This document shows, piece by piece, positions 49,587 through 57,470 of a stretch of 64,000 nucleotides of DNA. The stretch covers positions 124,001 to 188,000 of the forward strand of contig NZ_QHJG01000003.1 of assembly GCF_003184185.1 (NCBI RefSeq). The letters run 5' to 3'. The position numbers and the translations under genes were made by a program. The DNA is from Legionella qingyii. Its GTDB lineage: Bacteria; Pseudomonadota; Gammaproteobacteria; Legionellales; Legionellaceae. Below the pieces are notes generated by a model. It worked only from the letters and a program-made list of their open reading frames with translations, made no database searches and had not been told where the DNA came from. Every line of letters starts with the position of its first letter. The first letter of the stretch is position 1.

Positions 49587-50960
49587 ATGTTAACTCCAAA
49601 GGATGTGAAGACCGTTGAAGCAGCCAAAAAAATTGTTGAAGAGCGTAATCTAACTCATGTCAAGGTTGGTTTATTTGATATAGATGGAGTTATGCTTGGA
49701 AAATATATGAGTCGTAATAAATTCTTCTCGGCTCTGGATAATGGTTTTTCTTTTTGTGATGTGATCTTAGGGTGGGACTCCAAAAATAAACTGTACGATA
49801 ATGGGAAATATACTGGTTGGCACACCGGTTACCCTGATACTTTAGTGCGTATTCTTCCCGAAACGTGTCGCGATCTGGTTTTTGAAGAAAATCAGTTGTT
49901 ATTTATGGCTGAATTTGCTGGAGAGGCTGAAGCCTTATGTCCTCGAGCATTGCTGCGTCGCATTGTTAATAAAGCGGATTCAATGGGGTATGTCGTCTAT
50001 GCTGCCTTAGAATATGAATTCTTTATGTTTGACGAAACACCTGACAGTGTACGGTCTAAAAGCTTCCGCGATTTAAAACCCATGACGCCTGACTTCTTTG
50101 GTTATTCAATGATTCGCAATACCGTCCATGCGGATTTATATCATCAGATTCTCAATATGAGTGAGATTATGGACTTTCCTATTGAGGGGTTGCATGCGGA
50201 AACAGGCCCTGGGGTGATTGAAGCAGCGATTGCTGTAGATAAGGCCCTCGAAGCAGGGGACAAGGCTGCCTTGTTTAAAACATTTATGAAGGTTTTAGCG
50301 CAGCGCAACAATATGATGGCAACTTTTATGGCTAAATGGTCGCCGCATTATCCAGGTCAAAGCGGACATATTCATCTTTCTTTACGCCATAAAAATGAGG
50401 AAACCAGTGCGTTTTATGAACCTTCCATGCCCTATAATATGAGCCCAATTCAACGGCATTTTGTAGCTGGGCAACAGCGACTTATGCCTGAGTTTTTGGC
50501 AATGGTCTCGCCTACTGTGAACAGTTTTTCTCGTTTGATTCCAGGATTTTGGGCTCCAACTGATGCAACCTGGGGTGTAGAAAATCGTACTACGGCACTA
50601 CGTGTTATACCGGGAAGTGATAAGTCGCAGCGGGTTGAATATCGTTTGGGGTCTGCCGATTCGAATCCTTATTTGGCTTTGGCAGCCGCTTTAGGCTCTG
50701 GTTTGTATGGAATCGAACAAAAACTGGAACCATATCCCGAAATTAAAGGCAATTCTTATACACAGCAGCACGAAGCAGAGCTTGCTTTACCTCGAACTCT
50801 TTGGGAAGCGGCTACTCGTCTTAAGGAATCAAAAGCCGCTCGTTCTTTATTTGGCGATTCATTTGTTGATCATTTTGCTGCTTCTCGAGAATGGGAAGAG
50901 CGCGAATTTCGCCGTCATATTACGGACTGGGAATTGGACCGCTATTTTGAAATTATTTAA
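49587..50960 (+). CDS. Glutamine synthetase-like gamma-glutamyl amide ligase
   Basis: A 457-residue ligase of the PuuA/GlnA-like branch, not housekeeping GlnA. The N-terminal beta-grasp segment reads VKVGLFDIDGVMLGKYMSRNKF, a pattern of PuuA/FluG-type proteins. The catalytic domain has ALEYEFFMF, HAETGPGVIEAAI, the histidine strand SGHIHLSL, and NRTTALRVIPGSDKSQRVEYRLGSADSNPYLA, with metal and ATP ligands in place. No adenylylation tyrosine motif of classic GlnA is seen. AAAGGA precedes ATG 49587. It heads a four-gene set with aldehyde dehydrogenase, iron alcohol dehydrogenase and amidotransferase, consistent with glutamylating an amine (likely an amino alcohol) to protect it during oxidation. 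The substrate is inferred. Confidence 0.9.
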   Translation: MLTPKDVKTVEAAKKIVEERNLTHVKVGLFDIDGVMLGKYMSRNKFFSALDNGFSFCDVILGWDSKNKLYDNGKYTGWHTGYPDTLVRILPETCRDLVFEENQLLFMAEFAGEAEALCPRALLRRIVNKADSMGYVVYAALEYEFFMFDETPDSVRSKSFRDLKPMTPDFFGYSMIRNTVHADLYHQILNMSEIMDFPIEGLHAETGPGVIEAAIAVDKALEAGDKAALFKTFMKVLAQRNNMMATFMAKWSPHYPGQSGHIHLSLRHKNEETSAFYEPSMPYNMSPIQRHFVAGQQRLMPEFLAMVSPTVNSFSRLIPGFWAPTDATWGVENRTTALRVIPGSDKSQRVEYRLGSADSNPYLALAAALGSGLYGIEQKLEPYPEIKGNSYTQQHEAELALPRTLWEAATRLKESKAARSLFGDSFVDHFAASREWEEREFRRHITDWELDRYFEII

Positions 50961-50977
50961 CCTGGGTTTACTCGATT

Positions 50978-52387
50978 ATGAATGACACATTGAAAACCTA
51001 TTCGCCTATAGATAATTCTTTATATGTAGAACGTGCTTTTGCCAAAGATAATGAGATTCAATTTGCTTTGGAGAGGGCATTAAATGCAAAAAAACACTGG
51101 GCAGCTACTCCCCTTGCCGAGCGCGAGAGATACTGTACTGCGGCAGTAGATGCTCTGGTTGCCAACAAGAATGAGATTGCCAACGAAATTTGCTGGCAAA
51201 TGGGGAGACCCATCCGTTATGCTGCTGGCGAAATTAATGGTCTTGAAGAGCGGGCTCGTTATATGATCGCTGCTGCACGTGATGCACTTGTCCCGATCTC
51301 ATTGCCTGAAAAAATGGGCTTTATTCGTTATATCAAACGTGAGCCATTAGGACTCACCCTAGTTATTGCTCCTTGGAACTATCCTTACCTTACTGCTGTA
51401 AATGCGATTATTCCAGCCATAATGGCTGGAAACGTGGTGTTGCTCAAACATTCAGCGCAAACACCACTTGTAGCGGAGCGATTTGACCAAGCATTTAGAG
51501 AAGCCAATCTTCCGCAAGGAGTATTTCAGTATTTGCATCTAACTCATTCCGATACGGAAAAAATTTTGCGCGATTCATCAATAAATAATGTTGCTTTTAC
51601 GGGTTCTGTTGCTGGTGGAGCGATGATAGAACGAGTAACCGCGGGACGTTTTTTAAGTATTGGCCTTGAGCTTGGAGGAAAAGATCCGGCTTATGTCCGT
51701 TATGATGCTGATATTAATAATGCAGTTGATACACTTATGGATGGGGCGTTCTTTAACTCAGGTCAATCTTGCTGTGGTATTGAACGTATTTATGTTCACA
51801 AGAGTGTTTACGAGCATTTTGTTAACAAGGCAGTAGCCTTGGTTAAACAATATAAACTCGGACGCCCTGATGATCCTGAAACAACCTTGGGGCCACTCGT
51901 TCGTCCTTCTTCGGTGGCGTTTGTACGCGCGCAGATTCAAGAGGCATTGGCGCAAGGAGCTGTAGCACATATTGATAGTCGAGATTTTGTAATGGATCAA
52001 CCAGGTTCTGCCTATATGGCCCCCCAAATTTTAACGCAAGTAAACCACAAAATGCGGATAATGACCGAAGAGACATTCGGGCCAGTGGTCGGTATTATGT
52101 CTGTTGATAGTGATGAAGAAGCTATTGCATTGATGAATGACAGCGAGTATGGGTTAACAGCCGCTGTTTTTACTCAAGACATTTCCCAAGGAATTGCTAT
52201 TGGTGAACAACTTCATACAGGAACATTTTTTATCAATCGTTGTGATTATCTAGATCCTGCTTTGGCTTGGACTGGAGTTAAGAATTCTGGGCGTGGATGT
52301 ACGCTCTCTTCTATAGGATATGACTTACTGACTAGACCCAAATCGTATCATTTAAAAACGATTAACAGAGAAAGGAATCTACCATAA
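50978..52387 (+). CDS. NAD(P)-dependent aldehyde dehydrogenase
   Basis: A 469-residue ALDH superfamily enzyme. Visible are VIAPWNYPYLTAVNAIIPA, the cofactor motif FTGSVAGGAMI, general base LELGGKDPAYV, the nucleophile in FFNSGQSCCGIERIY and EETFGPVVGIMSV. The C-terminal LDPALAWTGVKNSGRGC resembles succinate-semialdehyde-type members. Gene starts 17 bp after the ligase and its stop overlaps the next start (TAATG). In the proposed pathway it would oxidise a gamma-glutamylated aldehyde to the acid. Confidence 0.93.
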   Translation: MNDTLKTYSPIDNSLYVERAFAKDNEIQFALERALNAKKHWAATPLAERERYCTAAVDALVANKNEIANEICWQMGRPIRYAAGEINGLEERARYMIAAARDALVPISLPEKMGFIRYIKREPLGLTLVIAPWNYPYLTAVNAIIPAIMAGNVVLLKHSAQTPLVAERFDQAFREANLPQGVFQYLHLTHSDTEKILRDSSINNVAFTGSVAGGAMIERVTAGRFLSIGLELGGKDPAYVRYDADINNAVDTLMDGAFFNSGQSCCGIERIYVHKSVYEHFVNKAVALVKQYKLGRPDDPETTLGPLVRPSSVAFVRAQIQEALAQGAVAHIDSRDFVMDQPGSAYMAPQILTQVNHKMRIMTEETFGPVVGIMSVDSDEEAIALMNDSEYGLTAAVFTQDISQGIAIGEQLHTGTFFINRCDYLDPALAWTGVKNSGRGCTLSSIGYDLLTRPKSYHLKTINRERNLP

Positions 52388-53595
52388 TGAGTACATTACT
52401 GATGGCTAATTGGAATTATCCCACTTCGATAAAGGTAGGAGCAGGGCGTGTTCGTGAACTTGTCGAAGTTTGCCATACCTTGGGAATAAATTCACCTCTC
52501 TTGGTCACGGACAGTAACCTTGCGAAATTACCGGTGATTGAGTCAATATTGACACATTGTCGTGATACGGGCTTGTTTATTTCCTTATTCGCCGATGTAA
52601 AAGCAAATCCATCGGGAGAAAATGTCATGGCAGGTGTAAATGCCTATCAAAAGGGGCAACATGATGGGGTTATTGCTTTTGGAGGAGGCTCAGCTCTTGA
52701 TGCAGGTAAAGCCATTGCTTTGATGATTGGACAAAAGCGTCCTTTATGGGATTTTGAAGACATAGGAGATAATTGGCGACGCGTCAATGCGGCAGGTGTC
52801 GCTCCAGTTATTGCTATACCAAGTACCGCAGGTACTGGTTCTGAGGTTGGGCGTGCTTCTGTGATAACCGATACGCAACAACAACGCAAAAAGATTATTT
52901 TTCACCCTAAAATGATGCCGGCTATGGTTATTTTAGATCCTGAATTGACAGTTGCTTTACCACCGAATATTACGGCAGCAACAGGTATGGACGCGCTGTC
53001 TCATTGTTTGGAGGCCTATTGTGCTCCCGGATATCATCCGCTTGCAGAAGGAATTGCTCTTGAGGGGATTCGTCTAATAAAAGAACACTTACCTCGAGTG
53101 ATGCAAAATGGTAATGATATAAATTCCAGGACACAAATGCTTGTAGCTTCTTCGATGGGGGCAACGGCTTTTCAACGTGGTTTAGGCGCTATGCATGCAC
53201 TTGCTCATCCTTTGGGAGCAATTTATGATGCGCATCATGGGCGATTAAATGCCATTCTCATGCCTTATGTATTACACGCTAATCGATCCGAGATTGAATA
53301 CAAAATAACGCGGTTAGCGACCTACTTAGAGATTGAAAATGGGTTTGATGGATTTCTTGATTGGATAATCCAGTTGCGTCAAGAATTAGGCATCGAGCAC
53401 AGTTTAGCTGAAATTGGTATTGATAAACGACATGCGGCACGTATTGCAACAATGGCGACGGAAGACCCTTCAGCACAGAGTAATCCAATTCTTTTTGACA
53501 TTCAACAATATGAACGCATCCTTATTGCAGCAATTCAAGGCGATTCTTCCCGTCATTCAGAGATGGTGATGATGAGATTGACAGAAGCACCTTAA
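52387..53595 (+). CDS. Iron-containing alcohol dehydrogenase
   Basis: A 402-residue group III alcohol dehydrogenase. The NAD-binding segment is FGGGSALDAGKAIAL and the nucleotide/metal region PSTAGTGSEVGRASVI; iron ligands are expected from MDALSHCLEAYCAPGYHPLAEG and HALAHPLGAIYDAHHG, both intact. The start overlaps the aldehyde dehydrogenase stop by one base, so the two are translationally coupled. In the proposed scheme it would oxidise the free hydroxyl of a glutamylated amino alcohol. Members of this family often have broad specificity, so the real substrate needs assay. Confidence 0.93.
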   Translation: MSTLLMANWNYPTSIKVGAGRVRELVEVCHTLGINSPLLVTDSNLAKLPVIESILTHCRDTGLFISLFADVKANPSGENVMAGVNAYQKGQHDGVIAFGGGSALDAGKAIALMIGQKRPLWDFEDIGDNWRRVNAAGVAPVIAIPSTAGTGSEVGRASVITDTQQQRKKIIFHPKMMPAMVILDPELTVALPPNITAATGMDALSHCLEAYCAPGYHPLAEGIALEGIRLIKEHLPRVMQNGNDINSRTQMLVASSMGATAFQRGLGAMHALAHPLGAIYDAHHGRLNAILMPYVLHANRSEIEYKITRLATYLEIENGFDGFLDWIIQLRQELGIEHSLAEIGIDKRHAARIATMATEDPSAQSNPILFDIQQYERILIAAIQGDSSRHSEMVMMRLTEAP

Positions 53596-53603
53596 GGACC
53601 ACC

Positions 53604-54305
53604 ATGAACATTGGAATATTACAATGTGACCAAGTAGATCCAAGGCTAATTGAGGTACATGGAACTTACTCGGAAATGTATATTAAGCTACTGCATCAGG
53701 AAGGCCCCAATTTGTCATTCACAGTCTATGATGTTCGTTATGATGAATTGCCAAGTCATATTGATGCCGCTGATGCTTATGTTATTACCGGGAGTCGCTA
53801 TGGTGTTAATGATGATTTAGCTTGGATTAGTGCACTTGAAGAATTCATTCGACGTCTTCATGCGGCAAGAAAAAAAATCATAGGGATTTGTTTTGGCCAT
53901 CAGCTTATTGCGAAGGCGTTAGGGGGGAAGGTTATAAAATCTCATCAGGGGTGGGGTATAGGTATGTCTGTAAATAAAATTACCCAACACAAGCCATGGA
54001 TGTCACCATCTCTAGGGATTTTAAATCTGATCGTTAGCCATCAGGATCAAGTTGTGTTTCTTCCTGAGGAGGCAGAGGTTCTGGCTGCTAGTGATTTCTG
54101 TCCGTTTTATATGTTGCAGATTGGCGACAACCTGCTCACCGTCCAAGGGCACCCTGAGTTCAGCAAAAGATATTCTCAGGCGTTGATTGAACTTCGCAAA
54201 AATAACTTAGGAAAAGAACTAGCCGCGCAGGGATTAAAATCATTGCAACAACACTGTGATGATAAGGTATTTGCCAAATGGGTTATTAATTTTTTGAGTT
54301 TCTAA
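53604..54305 (+). CDS. Class I glutamine amidotransferase (glutamyl hydrolase candidate)
   Basis: A 233-residue stand-alone GATase domain. The nucleophile cysteine is in IIGICFGHQLIAKALGG and the catalytic His-Glu pair in VQGHPEFSKRY, so the triad is complete. It is closer to the GMP-synthase-like stand-alone amidotransferases than to PuuD. It begins 8 bp after the alcohol dehydrogenase with a GGACCACC leader and is the last gene of the operon. Such enzymes hydrolyse gamma-glutamyl amide bonds, matching the last step needed to release glutamate and the oxidised amine. Confidence 0.9.
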   Translation: MNIGILQCDQVDPRLIEVHGTYSEMYIKLLHQEGPNLSFTVYDVRYDELPSHIDAADAYVITGSRYGVNDDLAWISALEEFIRRLHAARKKIIGICFGHQLIAKALGGKVIKSHQGWGIGMSVNKITQHKPWMSPSLGILNLIVSHQDQVVFLPEEAEVLAASDFCPFYMLQIGDNLLTVQGHPEFSKRYSQALIELRKNNLGKELAAQGLKSLQQHCDDKVFAKWVINFLSF

Positions 54306-54369
54306 AATAAGATAATGCCATACTTTTTTATTGAAATATCAATAGGTCATGGTTGAAGTTAAATTTATT

Positions 54370-54378
54370 TGCTAAAAT
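54370..54378 (+). promoter_or_regulatory. Extended -10 element of the small lipoprotein gene
   Basis: TGCTAAAAT has the TG-extension and five of six -10 matches, about 45 bp before ATG 54423; no good -35 sequence. The Shine-Dalgarno GGGAGAATGAA follows. Confidence 0.45.
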
Positions 54379-54422
54379 CTAAAGGGATTTAAAAAAAATA
54401 TTAAACTTATAGGGAGAATGAA

Positions 54423-54614
54423 ATGAATCGTTTCGCTTTAATTGCAGCAACTGGTTTTCTAGCATTAGCGCTAACTGCATGTGGTGAGTCAAGTAACAAA
54501 CCTACAGCTACCACTACTACTGAAACTACTACAACACAACAACCAGCTCCAGCACAACAACCCGCTGCTCCAGCGCAGCAACCAGCTGGTGGCAACCAAA
54601 CTCAAAACCAGTAA
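54423..54614 (+). CDS. Small Thr/Pro/Gln-rich lipoprotein
   Basis: A 63-residue protein with a signal peptide and lipobox LALTAC (Cys21), then GESSNKPTATTTTETTTTQQPAPAQQPAAPAQQPAGGNQTQNQ-like low-complexity sequence. The mature part is a flexible, probably unfolded tether with a PAQQP repeat. Aspartate is absent after the lipid cysteine (Gly), so the Lol system would be expected to send it to the outer membrane. Clear GGGAGAA ribosome site and good codon structure make it real despite size. Function unknown. Confidence 0.88.
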   Translation: MNRFALIAATGFLALALTACGESSNKPTATTTTETTTTQQPAPAQQPAAPAQQPAGGNQTQNQ

Positions 54615-54624
54615 AAGACTTTAA

Positions 54625-54654
54625 CCTGGGTGAAGGCTTAGGCCGTAACCCAGG
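54625..54654. repeat. CCTGGGT palindrome copy
   Basis: CCTGGGT and ACCCAGG form perfect 7-bp arms around a 16-bp spacer, between the lipoprotein and pncC genes. A member of the family at 11287-11360, with a diverged centre (GAAGGCTTAGGCCGTA). Confidence 0.65.
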
Positions 54655-54671
54655 AACATTTCGGCCTATTG

Positions 54672-55166
54672 ATGAGTCCTTTTGATAAATTAATCAAAGA
54701 AATTTCAGCAATTCTTAAAAAAATGAATTGGCAATTAGTTACGGCTGAATCATGTACGGGTGGGCTTATTGCAAGTTATCTCACTGAAGTTCCTGGTAGT
54801 TCAGTCTGGTTTGAACGTGGGTTTGTGACGTACAGTAACCTATCGAAAGAAGAGCTGCTTTCAGTGCCTAAGCAATTAATTGAAGAATACGGTGCGGTCA
54901 GTGAACCTGTTGCATTGGCGATGGCGACTGGTGCTTTGCAACATAGTGTAGGTCATGTAGCCGTATCGGTTACTGGTATTGCTGGCCCGGATGGCGGCAG
55001 CTTTGAGAAACCCGTGGGAACAGTGTGTTTTGGTTGGGCCGCTAGAGACATGAAGCCCAGGATATTAAGAAAACAGTTCACCGGAGATCGGCAAGATATA
55101 CGCTTGGCTGCATGCCAGGAAGCTTTATCTGGTATTCTTTCTTATATAAAAATTGATAGACACTGA
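54672..55166 (+). CDS. pncC: CinA C-terminal-type nicotinamide-nucleotide amidase
   Basis: A 164-residue stand-alone CinA C-terminal domain (PncC), which deamidates nicotinamide mononucleotide in pyridine-nucleotide recycling. The family signature is intact: TAESCTGGLIASYLTEVPGSSVWFERGFVTYSN, with the catalytic serine and tyrosine, and VTGIAGPDGGSFEKPVGTVCFGW. ATG 54672 is preferred to TTG 54669. The ribosome site is weak. In many gammaproteobacteria it is located immediately before recA, as here, with a small gene on the other strand in between. Confidence 0.95.
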   Translation: MSPFDKLIKEISAILKKMNWQLVTAESCTGGLIASYLTEVPGSSVWFERGFVTYSNLSKEELLSVPKQLIEEYGAVSEPVALAMATGALQHSVGHVAVSVTGIAGPDGGSFEKPVGTVCFGWAARDMKPRILRKQFTGDRQDIRLAACQEALSGILSYIKIDRH

Positions 55167-55287
55167 TATCGTAAGAAATAGTGTTGCCGGGAGCATGGGA
55201 CACTTTACAAGCAATTTTTGAAGTCTCAGATTAAAGTAAATTTCTCTATATAAATATTACTGCAGCTACCAACTCTTGATAAGCGCT

Positions 55288-55506
55288 CTATTTTTGTCCT
55301 ATGGTTAGGCTTATTAAATCGTTAGCTACTTGGTGTGCATTTTGTTCAAATTCAAATTTCATTCGATCTTTCAAGGGTACATATGCTCTTTCTGGTGTAG
55401 GGAAAAATATATGCTTAGTGGCATTAGCAATATTTATTGCTGCACGTGCTGCATATAATGGAGCAGCTGTTACTTTGGAAGTTAGTTCTTCATTTTTACT
55501 CTGCAT
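55288..55506 (-). CDS. 72-residue soluble protein of unknown function
   Basis: The chain MQSKNEELTSKVTAAPLYAA...RMKFEFEQNAHQVANDLISLTIGQK is amphipathic and charged, with no signal peptide, plausibly two helices joined by a PTPERAYVPLKDR loop. Three signals support it: GAGG eight bases before ATG 55506, a near-consensus promoter at 55564-55536, and no competing gene on the plus strand between pncC and recA. The opposite-strand ORF at 55301-55549 lacks a ribosome site. I do not recognise the family. It is a small protein in an otherwise conserved pncC-recA neighbourhood. Confidence 0.72.
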   Translation of the reverse strand: MQSKNEELTSKVTAAPLYAARAAINIANATKHIFFPTPERAYVPLKDRMKFEFEQNAHQVANDLISLTIGQK

Positions 55507-55535
55507 AATATCTACCTCGGAAAATATGTCTTACA

Positions 55536-55564
55536 ATTGTACCAGATGATTAACCAACTATCAA
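55536..55564 (-). promoter_or_regulatory. Near-consensus promoter of the 72-residue gene
   Basis: On the minus strand TTGATA (55564-55559), 17 bp spacer, then TACAAT (55541-55536) with TGG immediately before it, an extended -10. Predicted start near 55529, about 23 nt before the ATG. Confidence 0.7.
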
Positions 55565-55672
55565 TCAGAGGCGGTTTTTCTACGGTAGGCTGGTTTCTTT
55601 TCTGAAAGCGACATTTTGGTTTTGCCGCATTTGAGCTTGAGCAAAAAAACTCCTTTAATACAGTGAATCAAT

Positions 55673-55701
55673 TTGCTGCTTGTTCCTATCTGTGTGATAA
55701 T
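55673..55701 (+). promoter_or_regulatory. Probable recA promoter
   Basis: TTGCTG (55673-55678) and GATAAT (55696-55701) are 17 bp apart; initiation near 55708 gives a leader of about 27 nt. No CTGT-N8-ACAG LexA box is visible nearby, in agreement with the reported absence of a LexA-controlled SOS response in Legionella. Confidence 0.6.
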
Positions 55702-55734
55702 TTTACCCTTGCATATAACTACCTGGAAAATATT

Positions 55735-56781
55735 ATGGAAGAAAATAAACAAAAAGCATTATCCGCTGCCCTCTCGCAAATTGAACGTCAGTTTGGTAAG
55801 GGATCAGTGATGCGTATGGGCGACAGCACCGTATCCCGAGATATAGAAGCCATTTCAACTGGGTCTTTAGGATTAGACATTGCTTTGGGAATTGGTGGTT
55901 TACCCAAAGGACGTATTGTTGAAATTTATGGCCCAGAGTCTTCTGGTAAAACAACGTTAACCTTACAAGTTATTGCCGAATGTCAAAAAATGGGAGGCAC
56001 TGCTGCATTTATTGATGCAGAACATGCCTTAGACCCCAGCTATGCGCAAAAGCTGGGTGTTAATGTGGATGAGTTACTGGTTTCTCAACCTGATACAGGA
56101 GAGCAAGCTTTAGAAATTACCGATATGCTGGTACGCTCAGCTGCGGTCGATGTTATTATCGTTGACTCTGTTGCTGCATTAACTCCTAAAGCAGAAATTG
56201 AAGGAGAAATGGGCGACTCACATGTTGGCTTACAAGCTCGACTCATGTCACAGGCTTTACGTAAATTGACTGCTAATATTAAACGCTCTAATACACTGGT
56301 CATTTTTATTAACCAGATTCGTATGAAAATTGGCGTAATGTTCGGTAGCCCCGAAACAACTACCGGCGGTAATGCATTAAAATTCTATGCTTCCGTCCGC
56401 CTGGATATTCGTCGCATTGGATCAATTAAAAAAGGCGAAGAAATCTTAGGTAGTGAAACACGAGTTAAAGTTGTTAAGAATAAAGTGGCACCACCATTTA
56501 AGATGACCGAATTTGATATTCTGTATAACGAAGGTATTTCTCGTGAAAGTGAAATTATCAATTTAGGTGTCCAACTCAATCTGATTGAAAAATCTGGGGC
56601 TTGGTACAGTTATAAGGGTGAGAAAATTGGCCAGGGTAAAGATAATGTTCGCTTATACCTGAAAGAGAATCCTCAAGTTGCAGCAACTCTCGAACATCAA
56701 ATTCGTGCAGAGCTTTTAGAGAAAAAACTCCCTATGCTTGCGTCAGCTAGTGCCGACGAATTTGAGGCCGTTGATGACTAA
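55735..56781 (+). CDS. recA: Recombinase RecA
   Basis: A 348-residue strand-exchange ATPase for homologous recombination and natural transformation. Visible are the N-terminal [23 protein letters not shown], Walker [10 protein letters not shown], Walker [13 protein letters not shown], loop L1 [21 protein letters not shown] and loop L2 [17 protein letters not shown]. The frame opens at 55663 upstream, but ATG 55735 matches the family start and has TGGAAAA before it. Its last codons overlap the recX start by 8 bp, giving coupled translation. Confidence 0.99.
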   Translation: MEENKQKALSAALSQIERQFGKGSVMRMGDSTVSRDIEAISTGSLGLDIALGIGGLPKGRIVEIYGPESSGKTTLTLQVIAECQKMGGTAAFIDAEHALDPSYAQKLGVNVDELLVSQPDTGEQALEITDMLVRSAAVDVIIVDSVAALTPKAEIEGEMGDSHVGLQARLMSQALRKLTANIKRSNTLVIFINQIRMKIGVMFGSPETTTGGNALKFYASVRLDIRRIGSIKKGEEILGSETRVKVVKNKVAPPFKMTEFDILYNEGISRESEIINLGVQLNLIEKSGAWYSYKGEKIGQGKDNVRLYLKENPQVAATLEHQIRAELLEKKLPMLASASADEFEAVDD

Positions 56782-57214
56782 AGCATTTGATTGTGCTGTG
56801 CGCCTGCTATCCAGGCGCGAGCACAGTGCACTAGAACTTTGTGATAAATTAAAGCAAAAAGGATATAGTGCTATAGAAGCAAAAATAGCATTGGATGAAT
56901 GCCAACGCTTGGATTTGCAAAGTGAACGACGGTTTGTGGAGATCTACAGTCGTTCACGAATACGTCAAGGTTATGGACCTTTAAAAATAAGCCAGGAATT
57001 GACTAGTAAAGGAGTTGATAAGGAATTAATTCATCAGTTCTTGCAGCAAGAGCAAGATAATTGGTTGACTTATGCTTTAGATGTTTGGCAGAAAAAAAGT
57101 AAAGGTCAATGTGAGTTATCGTTTGATGAGCTCCAAAAACAACAGCGTTTTTTGCTTTATCGTGGATTTGGTATGGATACCATTGTTCAAGTGAAAAAAG
57201 AATTGAAAAAATAA
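56774..57214 (+). CDS. recX: Regulatory protein RecX
   Basis: Helical modulator that binds RecA filaments. From ATG 56774 ([22 protein letters not shown]), inside the recA stop region, the 146-residue protein shows the three-repeat RecX pattern: [53 protein letters not shown] and the final helices [18 protein letters not shown]. The frame can be read from 56738 with a non-ATG codon, but that is inside recA. Confidence 0.95.
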   Translation: MTKAFDCAVRLLSRREHSALELCDKLKQKGYSAIEAKIALDECQRLDLQSERRFVEIYSRSRIRQGYGPLKISQELTSKGVDKELIHQFLQQEQDNWLTYALDVWQKKSKGQCELSFDELQKQQRFLLYRGFGMDTIVQVKKELKK

Positions 57215-57262
57215 AAATGAAATCGTAGCCTAGGTGCCTTGTAGCCTGGGTAATGTGCAGTA

Positions 57263-57405
57263 GTGCTTTTAAGTTAAGCAAAATTCCCTTTTCTCCAAAA
57301 GGGAGAAGGTGCCCGTTAGGGCGGATGAGGGGATTTACTATATTAGTCTCACCCCAGCTCTCTCCTATTGTTGAGAGAGGGCGTTTATTTTTAGATTAAA
57401 AGCAC
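57263..57405. mobile_element. 143-bp candidate MITE upstream of alaS
   Basis: GTGCTTTTAA (57263-57272) and TTAAAAGCAC (57396-57405) are exact complements; extended arms agree at 13 of 15 positions. Inside are two further hairpins, TCCCTTTT-CTCC-AAAAGGGA and CTCTCTC-CTATTGTT-GAGAGAG, with the GGGCGGATGAGGG motif of widespread CCCTCTCCC intergenic repeats. No ORF; no clear target duplication. It ends 65 bp before the alaS ATG and could also shape its mRNA leader. Confidence 0.5.
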
Positions 57406-57470
57406 AATTTCTGCACATTTCCCGAGGACGGTTGAAAATTAAAATTAACTCAAATTGGTGTTGATTCGAA

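Noticed and set aside
55301..55549. 82-codon plus-strand ORF opposite the 72-residue gene
   Set aside because: It lacks a ribosome site and promoter, while the minus-strand alternative has both.
57215..57470. T-box riboswitch upstream of alaS
   Set aside because: No specifier or antiterminator motif; T-boxes are a feature of Gram-positive bacteria. The structure is explained by repeats.
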